From NCBI GenBank assembly GCA_902774815.1, contig CACYJV010000015.1:1-64000 (forward strand): 64,000 nucleotides of DNA. The letters are read 5' to 3'. Source of the DNA: an uncultured Prevotellaceae bacterium (GTDB taxonomy: Bacteria > Bacteroidota > Bacteroidia > Bacteroidales > Bacteroidaceae). The translations under genes were made by a program, and so were the position numbers. The notes under the pieces were generated by a model. That model ran no database searches. It was given only the letters and a program-made list of their open reading frames with translations, and was not told where the DNA came from. Below are positions 33,654-43,321 of the stretch, one piece after another; position 1 is the first letter of the stretch; every line of letters begins with the position of its first letter.

Positions 33654-34594
33654 TGAGATACTGTCGATTTTTCATAGCACTTTGCATCGGCCTGTTGACA
33701 TTCCAGCAGGCTGATGCACAATGGCGACGCGTCGAAAGGCCACGTCAGCAGGGCCAAAGGCAGGGCCGCCAGGTTGTGAAGCAGATGAACCTGCAACTCT
33801 ATAGCATCCGCGACATTCTGGGCAATGCCGAGACCTACGCCAAGAATCATGCCGAGGTGTTCCAACGCCTGCACGAAATGGGCTATACGGGCGTAGAAGC
33901 CGCCAACTACAACGACGGCAAGTTCTACGGCGTAGCGCCTGAGCAGTACAAGAAGGACTGCGAGGCGGCCGGACTGAACCCCATCTCGTCGCATGCCACG
34001 CGCAACCTCAGCGCCGACGAGCTGGCCAACCACGATTTCACTGAAGCCCTGAAGTGGTGGGACCAGGCCATCAAGGCCCACAAGGCGGCAGGCATGAAGT
34101 ACATCGTCAGCCCTTGGTGCGAGGTGCCGAAGACACTGAAGGACGGGCAGACCATCTGCGATTTCTACAACGAGGTGGGGCGTCGCTGCCGGGAGGCCGG
34201 ACTGCGGTTCGGCTACCACACCCACTCGCACGAGTTCCAGAAGGTGGAGGACCAGGTGTGGATTGACTACATGATGCAGCACATCGACGCCGACAACATG
34301 TTCTGGCAGATGGATGTATATTGGGCCGTGATGGCTCAGCAAGGACCGGTCTATTACTTCAAGAAGTATCCCGGTCGCTTCAAGATGCTGCACATCAAGG
34401 ACATCTACGAACTGGGTGCAAGTGGCTTCGTGGGCTTCGACGCCATCTTCCGCAATGCTGAATTAGCCGGTCTGGAGGACTATGTAGTCGAGATGGAAGG
34501 CAACGACGGCACCATCGACTCGATGGAAGGCGTGAGGCGCTGTGCCGAGTACCTGAAGTCCCAGCGCTTTGTCCGCGCTTCCTACGCTAAGTAG
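33653..34594 (+). CDS. Secreted xylose-isomerase-like TIM-barrel protein
   Basis: A 313-residue sugar phosphate isomerase/epimerase-type (AP endonuclease 2 superfamily) TIM barrel with an export signal ending LTFQQADAQ. Family landmarks are LQLYSIRD at the first strand, GYTGVEAANY, a GFGYHTH-like RFGYHTHSHEF, WQMDVYWA and a LHIKDI strand; the acids and histidines in these segments are the usual metal ligands. The gene overlaps the stop of the DUF1080 lipoprotein by one base. Position within the oxidoreductase cluster suggests a role in rearranging or cleaving keto sugars. The true substrate cannot be told from sequence. Confidence 0.8.
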   Translation: MRYCRFFIALCIGLLTFQQADAQWRRVERPRQQGQRQGRQVVKQMNLQLYSIRDILGNAETYAKNHAEVFQRLHEMGYTGVEAANYNDGKFYGVAPEQYKKDCEAAGLNPISSHATRNLSADELANHDFTEALKWWDQAIKAHKAAGMKYIVSPWCEVPKTLKDGQTICDFYNEVGRRCREAGLRFGYHTHSHEFQKVEDQVWIDYMMQHIDADNMFWQMDVYWAVMAQQGPVYYFKKYPGRFKMLHIKDIYELGASGFVGFDAIFRNAELAGLEDYVVEMEGNDGTIDSMEGVRRCAEYLKSQRFVRASYAK

Positions 34595-34644
34595 AATTCA
34601 AACATCTTTGCATCAAGCTAATCGTAATTAAAACAACACTTGCT

Positions 34645-35481
34645 ATGAAGAGATTGATACGAATGACGGTTTTGCTGGCGGTGGCGCTGACGACCGCCTT
34701 GCAGGCTCATGCCCAGCACCGAATCTCCATCTTCTTCGACCATGTGGCTGAAATAGCCAAACAGGAGAGAATCAGCATCAGGGAGGCGGCCGAACGCGTT
34801 CGCAAGCTTGGCTATGAGGGCATCGACGTGAGGGTGAACATGAGCGAGGCCGAACTGGACCTTCTTGACAGCCTCGGTTTTCAGCATGCCTGCGCCATTG
34901 CCGACATCAACCTCATCGAGGGCGAACAACCGAAGGTGGCCCGCAAGGTGCTCGACTTCATGCATCACCGCCAGTACACGCGGCTGTTGCTCCTGCCGGG
35001 GTTCTTGCCAAAGGATGCCGACAGTGAGTTCATCGATGCCGCCTGCACCCGCATAGCGGCTTTCGTCAAGGCTGCACGTCGCGAGGGCATCGACGTGATG
35101 GTCGAAGACTACGACAATCCCCGTGCCATCTGCTACAACACGCCCATCCTGGACCATTTGTTTGCCGCGTCGCCACAACTCAACCATGTGTTCGACTCGG
35201 GCAACTACCTCTACTGCGGCGAGGAGGTGATGGTGGCGCTACGCCATTTCCGCGAGCGTGTCAGCCACGTACACCTCAAGGACAGGAAGGCCATGCACGA
35301 CTCGGCCTCGCTGGTCGTCGGCACTGGCATCATGCCCCTGAAGGAAGTCATCTCGGAACTGCTGTCGTCGGGCTACGACGGGTGGTTCTGCGTGGAACAC
35401 TTCGGTGCACCCAACATGCTCAAATATGCAGCTCAGTCCATCGCCAACGTCAAGGCCGCATTGGACGAGTTTAAGAAATAG
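34645..35481 (+). CDS. Second secreted xylose-isomerase-like TIM-barrel protein
   Basis: A 278-residue TIM-barrel protein of the same superfamily as the preceding gene, with a signal peptide ending QAHAQ. It shows GYEGIDVRV, VMVEDYDN, HVFDSGNYLY, VHLKDRK and a final FCVEHFG strand; the glutamate, aspartate and histidines in these segments fit the metal-binding pattern. It starts 50 bases after the previous stop and is likely the last gene of the sugar cluster. The PreA-like gene follows 15 bases later and may share the transcript. Function is inferred only at superfamily level. Confidence 0.75.
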   Translation: MKRLIRMTVLLAVALTTALQAHAQHRISIFFDHVAEIAKQERISIREAAERVRKLGYEGIDVRVNMSEAELDLLDSLGFQHACAIADINLIEGEQPKVARKVLDFMHHRQYTRLLLLPGFLPKDADSEFIDAACTRIAAFVKAARREGIDVMVEDYDNPRAICYNTPILDHLFAASPQLNHVFDSGNYLYCGEEVMVALRHFRERVSHVHLKDRKAMHDSASLVVGTGIMPLKEVISELLSSGYDGWFCVEHFGAPNMLKYAAQSIANVKAALDEFKK

Positions 35482-35496
35482 AAAAGACTAAAAAAC

Positions 35497-36954
35497 ATGT
35501 TACACATTCACGAAGAGGCAGCACGATGCCTGTTATGCAAGGACGCGCCTTGCACAAAAGCATGCGGGAAGGGAGACCCCGCACGAGCCGTCCGTGCCAT
35601 CAGATTTAACAATTCAAAGAATGCCTGGCGCTGGGTGAAGGACTGCTCGGAAGCCGACTTGGAGCGTGCCGAACAGGCTTGCATTCACTACGATCAGCCC
35701 ATTCGAATCAGGCAACTGCTGAACACCGTCGCGAAACCCGCCGACGAGCCTGCCGCTACCAATCCGGCCGTCAGCCTTGCCATCGACTTCTGTGGAATTC
35801 CTTGCGAGAATCCGTTCTTCCTGGCCTCATCGGCCGTATGCACCAACTACGAAATGGTGGCGCGGGCCTTCGAAGCCGGTTGGGCAGGCGTGTTCTACAA
35901 GACCATCTGCAAGCAGGAAATCAGGGAGGTTTCGCCCCGTTTCGATGCCGTGAAGGAAGGTACGTCGTTCATTGGTTTCCGCAACATGGAGCAGCTCTCC
36001 GAAAACCCCTACGAGGTTGATTTCGACATTCTCCGCCGACTGAAGCAAGACTACCCGACGAAGGTGGTCGTGGCCAGCATCATGGGACAGAGCGAGGACG
36101 ACTGGATTGATCTGGCGAAGATGGCCGAGGATGCCGGCTGCGATGCCGTGGAACTGAACTACTCATGCCCCCAGATGCGCGAGAGCGGCATGGGTAGCGA
36201 CGTGGGACAAGACCCTGAGCTGGTGACGTTCTTCACGGCCTACGTCAAGCGTAATGTGAAAATACCCGTCATCCCCAAGATGACGCCCAACATCGCCCAC
36301 ATCTCCCAGCCCGCCATGGGTGCCTATTTCGCCGGTGCCGATGCCATCTCGGCCATCAACACCATCAAGAGCGTGACGCTGGGCCAGGGCTCGGAGGTGA
36401 GCGACCACCAGACGGGTTCAGGCTACTCGGGCAAAGCCGTCAAGCCCATCGCCCTGCGCCACATCCTGGCCATGGCGAAGAACCCCATCATGAAGAACAT
36501 CCAGTACAGCGGCATCGGAGGTATCGAGAACTGGCAGGATGCGCTGGAGTTCATCCAGCTGGGTTGCCGTAATGTGCAGGTCTGCACAGCGGTCATGCAG
36601 TATGGCTATCGTATTATCGACGACCTGATTCTGGGCTTGCAGACCTATATGGCTGAGCGCGGCATCGAGCATGTTGGCGACCTTGTAGGCGAACTGCTGC
36701 CGAAGTTCTACCTGCCTTCCGATTTGGATCGCGACACGGTTGTCTATCCCAAGATCGACCATGAACGGTGCATCGGCTGCGGACGCTGCTACATCTCTTG
36801 CCAGGACGGCGGTCATCAGGCCATCGCCTTCAATGAGGAGACGCGCAAGCCCCTCATCATCGGTACGAAATGCGTAGGCTGCCATCTGTGCCGGCTGGTC
36901 TGCCCAACGGGTTCCATCGGCCTGTCCAAGCGAGTGAAGAAACTGAGGAGATAG
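35497..36954 (+). CDS. PreA-like dihydropyrimidine dehydrogenase with PreT-type cysteine domain
   Basis: A 485-residue iron-sulfur flavoprotein. Residues 1-85 carry CLLCKDAPCTKAC, the cysteine cluster normally found at the N-terminus of PreT or glutamate synthase small subunits. The centre is a dihydroorotate-dehydrogenase-type FMN barrel with the active-site cysteine in YSCPQM and the following ESGMGSDVGQD. The C-terminus has two 4Fe-4S motifs, CIGCGRCYISC and CVGCHLCRLVC. It resembles the PreA half of NAD-dependent dihydropyrimidine dehydrogenase, which reduces uracil and thymine, but has captured part of PreT without its FAD/NAD domains. A PreT partner is not seen nearby. It follows the sugar cluster by 15 bases. 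Confidence 0.8.
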   Translation: MLHIHEEAARCLLCKDAPCTKACGKGDPARAVRAIRFNNSKNAWRWVKDCSEADLERAEQACIHYDQPIRIRQLLNTVAKPADEPAATNPAVSLAIDFCGIPCENPFFLASSAVCTNYEMVARAFEAGWAGVFYKTICKQEIREVSPRFDAVKEGTSFIGFRNMEQLSENPYEVDFDILRRLKQDYPTKVVVASIMGQSEDDWIDLAKMAEDAGCDAVELNYSCPQMRESGMGSDVGQDPELVTFFTAYVKRNVKIPVIPKMTPNIAHISQPAMGAYFAGADAISAINTIKSVTLGQGSEVSDHQTGSGYSGKAVKPIALRHILAMAKNPIMKNIQYSGIGGIENWQDALEFIQLGCRNVQVCTAVMQYGYRIIDDLILGLQTYMAERGIEHVGDLVGELLPKFYLPSDLDRDTVVYPKIDHERCIGCGRCYISCQDGGHQAIAFNEETRKPLIIGTKCVGCHLCRLVCPTGSIGLSKRVKKLRR

Positions 36955-36976
36955 CCAGAAGCCCCTGGCCCCACTT

Positions 36977-37137
36977 GTAGGGGCAGACTCCCGTGTCTGC
37001 CCGAAGAGAAAGGGAAGATGTCTGCCCGCAGCCACGTGTAGGGGCAGACTCCCGTGTCTGCCCGTGATGATGTTATCGGAAAGAAATCCTATTGTTTTAC
37101 TTTTCTTTTGCGGGCAGACACGGGGGTCTGCCCATAC
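36977..37137. repeat. Three copies of the 27-base palindromic repeat
   Basis: Copies at 36977-37003 and 37038-37064 have the same orientation; a third at 37111-37137 is inverted. Each has the GGGCAGAC...GTCTGCCC palindromic core. They begin 22 bases after the PreA-like stop. Confidence 0.8.
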
Positions 37138-37144
37138 ATGGGCG

Positions 37145-37290
37145 CACCCGGATTACACGAATTAGACGAATTCTTGAACTCTGACGTGAAGAATGAAGAA
37201 TGAAGAATTCGTGTAATCCGTGTAATCCGTGGTTCAGGACTTTTTCAAGTGGACTCAGTTCGTCTAATTCGTGTAATTCGTTGTGAAAAA
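37145..37290. repeat. Copies of the AATTCGTGTAATCCG dispersed repeat
   Basis: Several head-to-tail and inverted copies of AATTCGTGTAAT(C/T)CG and its complement CGGATTACACGAATT occupy this stretch. The same family recurs at about 42110-42195, on the other side of the large glycanase gene. The rest of the gap 37291-37515 shows no gene. Confidence 0.7.
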
Positions 37291-37515
37291 CAAGACATGA
37301 GAGCCTCTTGTGAGGGGTTGCGTGTCCTCGTCGCCACGGCCCAGCGCTGGATGCGATGTTCCTGTGCCTGCATGGCTCCGGTATGGCTGGCCACATCGAC
37401 AGGGACGCTGAACTGCGGCGCTGCTGTCGTTGGTGGAGAAGTAGGACGGCAACGGGATTCATAGGGCATCAAATTCGGATGTAGCGTTAAAAATCTTTAA
37501 TAATCGTATGCCTTT

Positions 37516-37546
37516 TTGCGACTTTCCGAAATACGTGCTAACTTTG
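37516..37546 (+). promoter_or_regulatory. Promoter of the large secreted glycanase
   Basis: TTG at 37516-37518 and TAACTTTG at 37539-37546 are separated by exactly 20 bases. A second -7-like TATCTTTG lies at 37600-37607 without a matching -33 element. The resulting leader would be about 150-200 bases. Confidence 0.75.
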
Positions 37547-37750
37547 CAGCAAACTATCTTAAAGGTGTGTTCTATTTATTAATAAAATTCTCTATGAATT
37601 ATCTTTGCAAGCGCCGAGCGGCCCGCTTCGTCCTCCGTCGCCATAGGCTCTCTTCGCCCTTCGACCTTGAAAGTAAATCTGTTCGAAAATAGTCTAAAAG
37701 CAATGTAAAGCTAATTGATAGAACCCACCTTAACAAACTTCCATGGTTTT

Positions 37751-40700
37751 ATGAAACAAATACTGATGAAAACAAGTCTGACTTGCCTCCTGACGATGGG
37801 GGCCTTCTTGTGTGCCCCATTTGCCTGTGCACAGAATCCTTCAGGAACTGCCGATGTTCCTCATGCTTCCATGTATCTTCATGCGTGGAACAGACAGGCT
37901 GTGAAAGTTCCTTTCGCTGCTGCCGACCCTGGTACGCCCACCCTTATCCACTGGGGCATGGACACGGCTTGGGACGACGAGGGCAACGTGCTGCGCGGCA
38001 TCAACTTCATCGGGCGCGACCGTCTGACGTATGGCAGGGTCTCGTTTCAGGTGATGGATGCCTTGAATGAAGATGGCACCCTGTCCACACGACAGCTAAA
38101 TTATCTGAAGAATCGCCTTCGCCACATCTCACTCACTCATCCTGATGGGATTCTTCTCAATTCTGATCCCGTGGACATCAATACGGAAGTCTATACACAT
38201 CACCCCGAAGCATGGTACAAGGTCATCAAGGCCACACTGAAATATGTGCAGGACTATGGTCTGAAAGTGGTCTCTATCGCACCCTTCAACGAACCGGACG
38301 TAACAGCCAGCAACCAGGGTACAAAGGCCGACTTCAAAGCCGTAGCCAAGCTGATAAAGGAAGACCCTTTCTTTGAGGGTATTCGCATCTGCGCCGGCAA
38401 TACCTGTAACAACGACGGGGCGACGGAGTGGTATGACTACATGAAGCCTTACGTGGACGAAGGAAATACGCACCAGTTGGCGGGCGACTTCAATCATTAC
38501 GCCGACTTCTACACGCACGTCAAGGCCGACGGCAACATGGCGACCAACGATGAGCTGCACAATGTGATGGAGGGAATCGTCGGTGCCAACTATGGGATGG
38601 AGAACGGTATCTGGTGGGGAACCGTAGGCCCGAGCCGTGGCGATTTCTGCCTGGCCACGAGCGAGGGTGGTGCGCGTCTGGGCTATGGCGAGAACCGCGC
38701 AGCCTGGTCGGGTGCGGCGGTCTACCGTCTGCCAGACGGCAGAATAAAGGCTTTTGCCGGTGCCAGCGAGCGTCAGGCCTCTCCCAGTAGTTATGAATAT
38801 GTGTGCAGAGACAAACCTGTCTATTTTGACGGTTACGGCCCCGCATATTCTTTTGCCATTTCGTTGCCGGGTGGCTATCGGTATGGCGATGCGTTCCAGA
38901 AGAGCGCTGAGCGGAGTGTTCAGGTCTGCGAGGGAGCAGACGTGCCTCTCTGTCCGCTGACCAATGGCAACTACATCATTGTCAACAAGAAGAGCCAAAA
39001 GCTGCTGACAATTCAGAGCGGAGCAACGGGCAACTCGGCAGCCGTGGTGCTGTATGACAACAAGGGTTATAACTACCAGCAGTGGACGCTGGAACCACTA
39101 TCGGATAATGGCGGCGACCTTACGGGGTTCTATGTTCATAGCCTACGCAATGCGAACATGAACATGGAGACGGGAGGTTTCCAGGTCAAGGTGGGCGGTA
39201 CTGTCAGCGTCTATCCTGTGACGAAAATGGAGAACCAACGTTGGACGTTTGAATACGCTGGGGATGGATATTATCGAATCCGTAACTATCAGTCGGGCTT
39301 ATATCTCGAAGCAACCGGTGCAAGCACCAGAAACAACGCTTTGGTAACGTTGTGTGCAGATGCCAAGGAAGACCATCAGTTATGGAAATTCCTGCCTATC
39401 GACGCGCCTTGTGAGACGGATGCTCCGCTGACACCTGCCAATCTTGTCGCTACGCCACGTAGTCATTCCATTCTTCTTTCTTGGGATGCCAATGTCCAGG
39501 ACAAAGATTTCAATGGCTATGTCGTACTCCGTGGGGAGTTGGACGATAAGGGGGAAATTGCGTATGATGTCATTGGCAGAGGTATTTTGACCAACCGTTT
39601 CCTGGACAACACGGCGCGTCCCCGTCATACTTATTATTATGCTGTGCAAAGTGTTGATTATTCGCAAAACCGTTCTGCCCTGTCTGCTCCAGTCAGCGCA
39701 TCACTTGCTGACGAGAAAGGGCTGATAGCGCGCTATGAATTTGATTTGTCGGCAAGTGACATGACCGAAAACCAACTGCACGGTGTGGTCAATGACCCGT
39801 CAAGTCTGGCCACTCAAACCACCGAGTATCGTTCTGGCAAGAATGCGCTGCTGCTGGACGGGGTGTCGAACTATCTGTGCCTGCCCGTCGCGGCCTGCAG
39901 CCTTCCTCATGCTACTTTTGCCGTATGGGTTTGCGCGGCTTCTGGCTCTTTTGCCGAGAACAGTTGTCTGTATGACTTTGTTTCGGATGCCAACCACTAT
40001 GCCAATCTGTCCTTGAATAGCGGCGGAAATATCGTTTTCCGAATGAAAAACGGCGAAACCGAGCAAACGTTGCAAGCAAGCAGCCTGACCGAAGGATGGC
40101 ACCACGTGGCGCTGACCATCGGCGAAGAAAGTGTGGCCATCTACGTGGACGGCGTGGAAGCGGCCAGCGCTCCTGTGGCGGTGCGTCTGTCGGATGTCTG
40201 TCCTGTGGTCAACAGCGTAGGTGCCAACCTACTGGAAGACGTGCCACTGATGGATGGTTTCATCGACGACCTGCGGATCTACAACTATGCGCTGTCTGCC
40301 GATGAAATCAACGACATCATCGGCCAGACCATCGCTCAGCCGCGACAGACCGACGGATGGAACCCTCCGGCCTTGCCCGGCAAGGATGTGACAAAAATCA
40401 CTTCGTCCGAGTCGATTCTCCTGTACAATGTCGACGCCGACGCTTTTGTCACTTATGGAATGGACTGGAACACGCAATCGCTGGCTCAGCGTCTGCCCAA
40501 AGGCGACACGACTTTCAGTTCGAAATACCGCGTCAAGGTGCAGCGACAGGCGGGCAACAAGTTGTATGTCTCCATGTACGATAAGCCGAATGTCTATGTG
40601 GGTTGCCTGGCCGATGCCTGCAATGTCTGGAGCGACCGTTCGATGGCCGAAGGCGCATTCGTCTATCAACCTCTGAACTCTCCCTCGGGCACCGTTTATA

Positions 40701-42064
40701 CGCTCAAGTCCGAGAGTCAGAAGGCGTGTCTCGACCTTGCCTACGCCTACGGCGGACCGCTGACGACGAGCCATGGACGTGGCTATGTCCACTGGGCCTT
40801 CATTCCCACGCGTGACATCACCAATGGGAATTATGCCAAATACAAAGAACGGAAACAGCTGTTCAAGCTGCAGCAAGCCATTCTTGAATCAGGAAAGGAG
40901 ACGGATCATGCATCGGAGCTGCAGCAAGCGTATTCGGTCTATAGTGACGCGAGCGCATCAGTGACGGAATTGCGCGCGGCTACGCGACAACTGCTGCTGG
41001 CCACTGCCGGCGACCTCACCGTGCCTGTCGACGCGACTTCTTTGTTTACGAATGCCGACATGTTGGGCAATGCTACGACATCCGACTGGACGGAAATCCA
41101 GCCCACCATCAGCGACGGTGACATCCAAGTGCTTCACCAGTCTTTCACACTTCAGCAGACGCAAACCGACCTTCCCAATGGCATATACGAAGCGGTGTTC
41201 CACGCTTTTTACCGAAACGATGGTACAGGGCAGCTGCCTGTCGTCTCTGCCACAGCAGAGAATACCATCAAGGGAAATCTGACCACCTTGCAAGATATTC
41301 AGAAAAACGAAGTCTTGCTGAACACTGGAGAAACTACTGCAGGGGCCGCACAAACTCTGACCAGCGACAAGGCACAGACCATACTCAGCGACATCATTGT
41401 CACAGACCATCAGATGACCTTGTCTGCCAATGTCACTAGCAGCAACCAGTGGCTGAATTTCCAAGGCTTCTCCCTCACTTACAAGAATCCATTTGTCACG
41501 GTGCAAGTGCCTGCATCCGGCTATACGACCTTCTATTACAGCAACCAGAGCTTCCTGCTCCCCGAAGGCATGCAGGCTTGCACCTTAAAAGAGAATAACG
41601 GCACGATCGTCGTCAGCCGGGAGTTCAACGAAGCCGGATCGGTTCTCCCTGCCGGCCAGGGGGTGCTCCTGAAAGCCGAACCTGGTACATACGTCATGGT
41701 CCCCACGACGCGGAAGAAGGCGGTCGACGTGTTCAATCAGTTGCGAGGTTCCGACGAGGATCAGCTGACGTACGGAGGCAACTTCTACTACGTGCTGTAC
41801 GAGGACGTGCAGGAAACAGGATGGAAATGGAACGCGCCAGACGGTGCCACTTTTGTCAATCCCGCGCACCATGCTTACTTCGTCTCTCAAAGCCAGACGA
41901 CGCCTCAGGACTTCTACCCTCTCGAACAACCGACGTCCGTGCCTGAAGTCGCCCTTGAGAGGGGTGCTGAAGAAGGACCTTTGTATAATCTTGCCGGACA
42001 ACGCGTCGATAAATCCTATCGTTCCATCGTCGTCAAGAAAGGTAGCAAACTGCTTGTCAAATGA
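37751..42064 (+). CDS. Large secreted multidomain glycanase (GH30-like) with ricin, FN3 and LamG modules
   Basis: With the ATG at 37751 the product has 1437 residues and a signal peptide ending FACAQ. The first 400 or so residues form a clan GH-A-like barrel; APFNEPDV carries the probable acid/base glutamate, and TSEGGARLGYG may contain the nucleophile. A ricin-type beta-trefoil (YNYQQWTLEP, then NQRWTFEY), an FN3 domain, a LamG-like jelly roll (NALLLDGVSNYLCLP) and further beta-rich modules follow. The C-terminus ends YNLAGQRV...KGSKLLVK, a common Prevotella surface-protein ending. It likely degrades a plant or host glycan outside the cell. The GH family is uncertain. Repeats flank the gene on both sides. 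Confidence 0.7.
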   Translation: MKQILMKTSLTCLLTMGAFLCAPFACAQNPSGTADVPHASMYLHAWNRQAVKVPFAAADPGTPTLIHWGMDTAWDDEGNVLRGINFIGRDRLTYGRVSFQVMDALNEDGTLSTRQLNYLKNRLRHISLTHPDGILLNSDPVDINTEVYTHHPEAWYKVIKATLKYVQDYGLKVVSIAPFNEPDVTASNQGTKADFKAVAKLIKEDPFFEGIRICAGNTCNNDGATEWYDYMKPYVDEGNTHQLAGDFNHYADFYTHVKADGNMATNDELHNVMEGIVGANYGMENGIWWGTVGPSRGDFCLATSEGGARLGYGENRAAWSGAAVYRLPDGRIKAFAGASERQASPSSYEYVCRDKPVYFDGYGPAYSFAISLPGGYRYGDAFQKSAERSVQVCEGADVPLCPLTNGNYIIVNKKSQKLLTIQSGATGNSAAVVLYDNKGYNYQQWTLEPLSDNGGDLTGFYVHSLRNANMNMETGGFQVKVGGTVSVYPVTKMENQRWTFEYAGDGYYRIRNYQSGLYLEATGASTRNNALVTLCADAKEDHQLWKFLPIDAPCETDAPLTPANLVATPRSHSILLSWDANVQDKDFNGYVVLRGELDDKGEIAYDVIGRGILTNRFLDNTARPRHTYYYAVQSVDYSQNRSALSAPVSASLADEKGLIARYEFDLSASDMTENQLHGVVNDPSSLATQTTEYRSGKNALLLDGVSNYLCLPVAACSLPHATFAVWVCAASGSFAENSCLYDFVSDANHYANLSLNSGGNIVFRMKNGETEQTLQASSLTEGWHHVALTIGEESVAIYVDGVEAASAPVAVRLSDVCPVVNSVGANLLEDVPLMDGFIDDLRIYNYALSADEINDIIGQTIAQPRQTDGWNPPALPGKDVTKITSSESILLYNVDADAFVTYGMDWNTQSLAQRLPKGDTTFSSKYRVKVQRQAGNKLYVSMYDKPNVYVGCLADACNVWSDRSMAEGAFVYQPLNSPSGTVYTLKSESQKACLDLAYAYGGPLTTSHGRGYVHWAFIPTRDITNGNYAKYKERKQLFKLQQAILESGKETDHASELQQAYSVYSDASASVTELRAATRQLLLATAGDLTVPVDATSLFTNADMLGNATTSDWTEIQPTISDGDIQVLHQSFTLQQTQTDLPNGIYEAVFHAFYRNDGTGQLPVVSATAENTIKGNLTTLQDIQKNEVLLNTGETTAGAAQTLTSDKAQTILSDIIVTDHQMTLSANVTSSNQWLNFQGFSLTYKNPFVTVQVPASGYTTFYYSNQSFLLPEGMQACTLKENNGTIVVSREFNEAGSVLPAGQGVLLKAEPGTYVMVPTTRKKAVDVFNQLRGSDEDQLTYGGNFYYVLYEDVQETGWKWNAPDGATFVNPAHHAYFVSQSQTTPQDFYPLEQPTSVPEVALERGAEEGPLYNLAGQRVDKSYRSIVVKKGSKLLVK

Positions 42065-42107
42065 CGGCGCAGAGCGCATCGGCTAAAGAGACTCACGTAT
42101 TTTTTCA

Positions 42108-42363
42108 CCACGGATTACACGAATGACACGGATTCTTCATTCTTCACTTTTCATGTCAGAGGACAAGAATTCGTCTAATTCGTGTAATCCGGGTCTGCCC
42201 CTACGCGTTGCCATCGGAAAGAAATGGTCGGAAATTGCCAAAAATTATTCCCAGTAATAGAATTACATTATTTTCTGAATAAAAATTTCTGGTAATTGAT
42301 GGCAATTTCTTTCCGATAAAAGTTCGTTGCATGGTTCGGGCAGACACGGGGGTCTGCCCCTAC
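42108..42363. repeat. Dispersed repeats after the glycanase gene
   Basis: AATTCGTGTAATCCG-type copies in both orientations lie at about 42110-42195, followed directly by a partial GTCTGCCCCTAC element. A full palindromic repeat is at 42337-42363. The remainder of the gap 42065-42632 is G+C-rich low-complexity sequence with no gene apart from the Hsp20 terminator. Confidence 0.75.
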
Positions 42364-42573
42364 ACGTGGCTCCCCTCCTTTCGGGAAGGCTACGGGGAGG
42401 CGAGCTTGCTCGGGATGGGGTTCGGGTGAGACTCCCAAGGCTATTCAAAGCCCCCTCCCTTTGGGCGACTGGGGTCTTCAGAGCAGCCACCGATGTGGCT
42501 GCGGCCCCACAAAGGGGAGCGAATCCCTCATTCGCGACGGAGGGCAGGGAAGGGGTGGGCTTTCAACACAACA

Positions 42574-42613
42574 AAAAGGAGCGGCACCCCTCTCGGGATG
42601 CTGCTCCTTGGTT
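42574..42613 (-). terminator. Terminator of the hsp20 gene
   Basis: On the minus strand AAGGAGC pairs with GCTCCTT around a G+C-rich loop, followed by TTTTGTTGTG. It lies about 20 bases after the hsp20 stop codon. Confidence 0.7.
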
Positions 42614-42632
42614 GCACTATAGAGATGGTACC

Positions 42633-43064
42633 TTATGAGAGCTCGATGACTTTAGCCATTTTCTTCTCTTCCTTCTCCACCTTCGGGAGGACAACCGTCA
42701 GGATGCCATTCTCCACCTTGGCCGAGATCTTGTCTCGCTCCACGTCGTCAGGCAGCGTGTAGCTCTGCTCGTAGTTCGAGTACGAGAACTCGCGGCGCAG
42801 GTAGTGGTGCTTCTTGTTTCCCTCCTTATGCTCCATCTTATTCTCTATGGCGATGGTGAGATTGCCGTCGTCGTTGATGCCCACCCGGCAATATTCCTTC
42901 TTGATGCCCGGTGCTGCCAACTCCATTGTATAGGCTTTCTCATCCTCCTTGACATTGACTGCAGGTGCCGTTGTATTGGCGCGAGGCATAAAATCAGTGT
43001 TCAGGAAATCGTCAAATACTGTTGGGAACCAACTGTTTTTAAACAATACTGGTAACATAATCAA
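42633..43064 (-). CDS. Hsp20/alpha-crystallin small heat-shock protein
   Basis: A 143-residue small heat-shock protein. The N-terminal arm contains FPTVFDDFLNTDF. The alpha-crystallin domain runs from about residue 38 (PAVNVKEDEKAYTMELAAPG) to 130, with REFSYSNYEQSYTLP and the diagnostic NGILTVVLPK. Such proteins hold unfolding proteins in soluble oligomers during stress. The start has an unusually strong Shine-Dalgarno sequence for this phylum (AGGAGG about 8 bases before the ATG on the minus strand), consistent with high expression. No C-terminal IxI motif is obvious. Confidence 0.9.
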   Translation of the reverse strand: MIMLPVLFKNSWFPTVFDDFLNTDFMPRANTTAPAVNVKEDEKAYTMELAAPGIKKEYCRVGINDDGNLTIAIENKMEHKEGNKKHHYLRREFSYSNYEQSYTLPDDVERDKISAKVENGILTVVLPKVEKEEKKMAKVIELS

Positions 43065-43321
43065 TACCTCCTAGTTATTTTTTAAGTTGAACTTATGTTG
43101 TTGATTGCCTTCGCTTTCGCTCCGGCTCTCACCCTACCAAGTACAACATCCGTGCCTGTCGGCAGTTCCTGCCAAGATGACTCCCTTTGGTGGACAAAAT
43201 GGCACGAAAATTAAACCTTGATAAACAATGCTGACAATTCCTTAAACTTCATTAAACTTTCAGGTGGCAGAAGAGGCTTCAGGCGGCATTGAGAGCACCG
43301 CATCAGGTGGCATTGAGCGCA

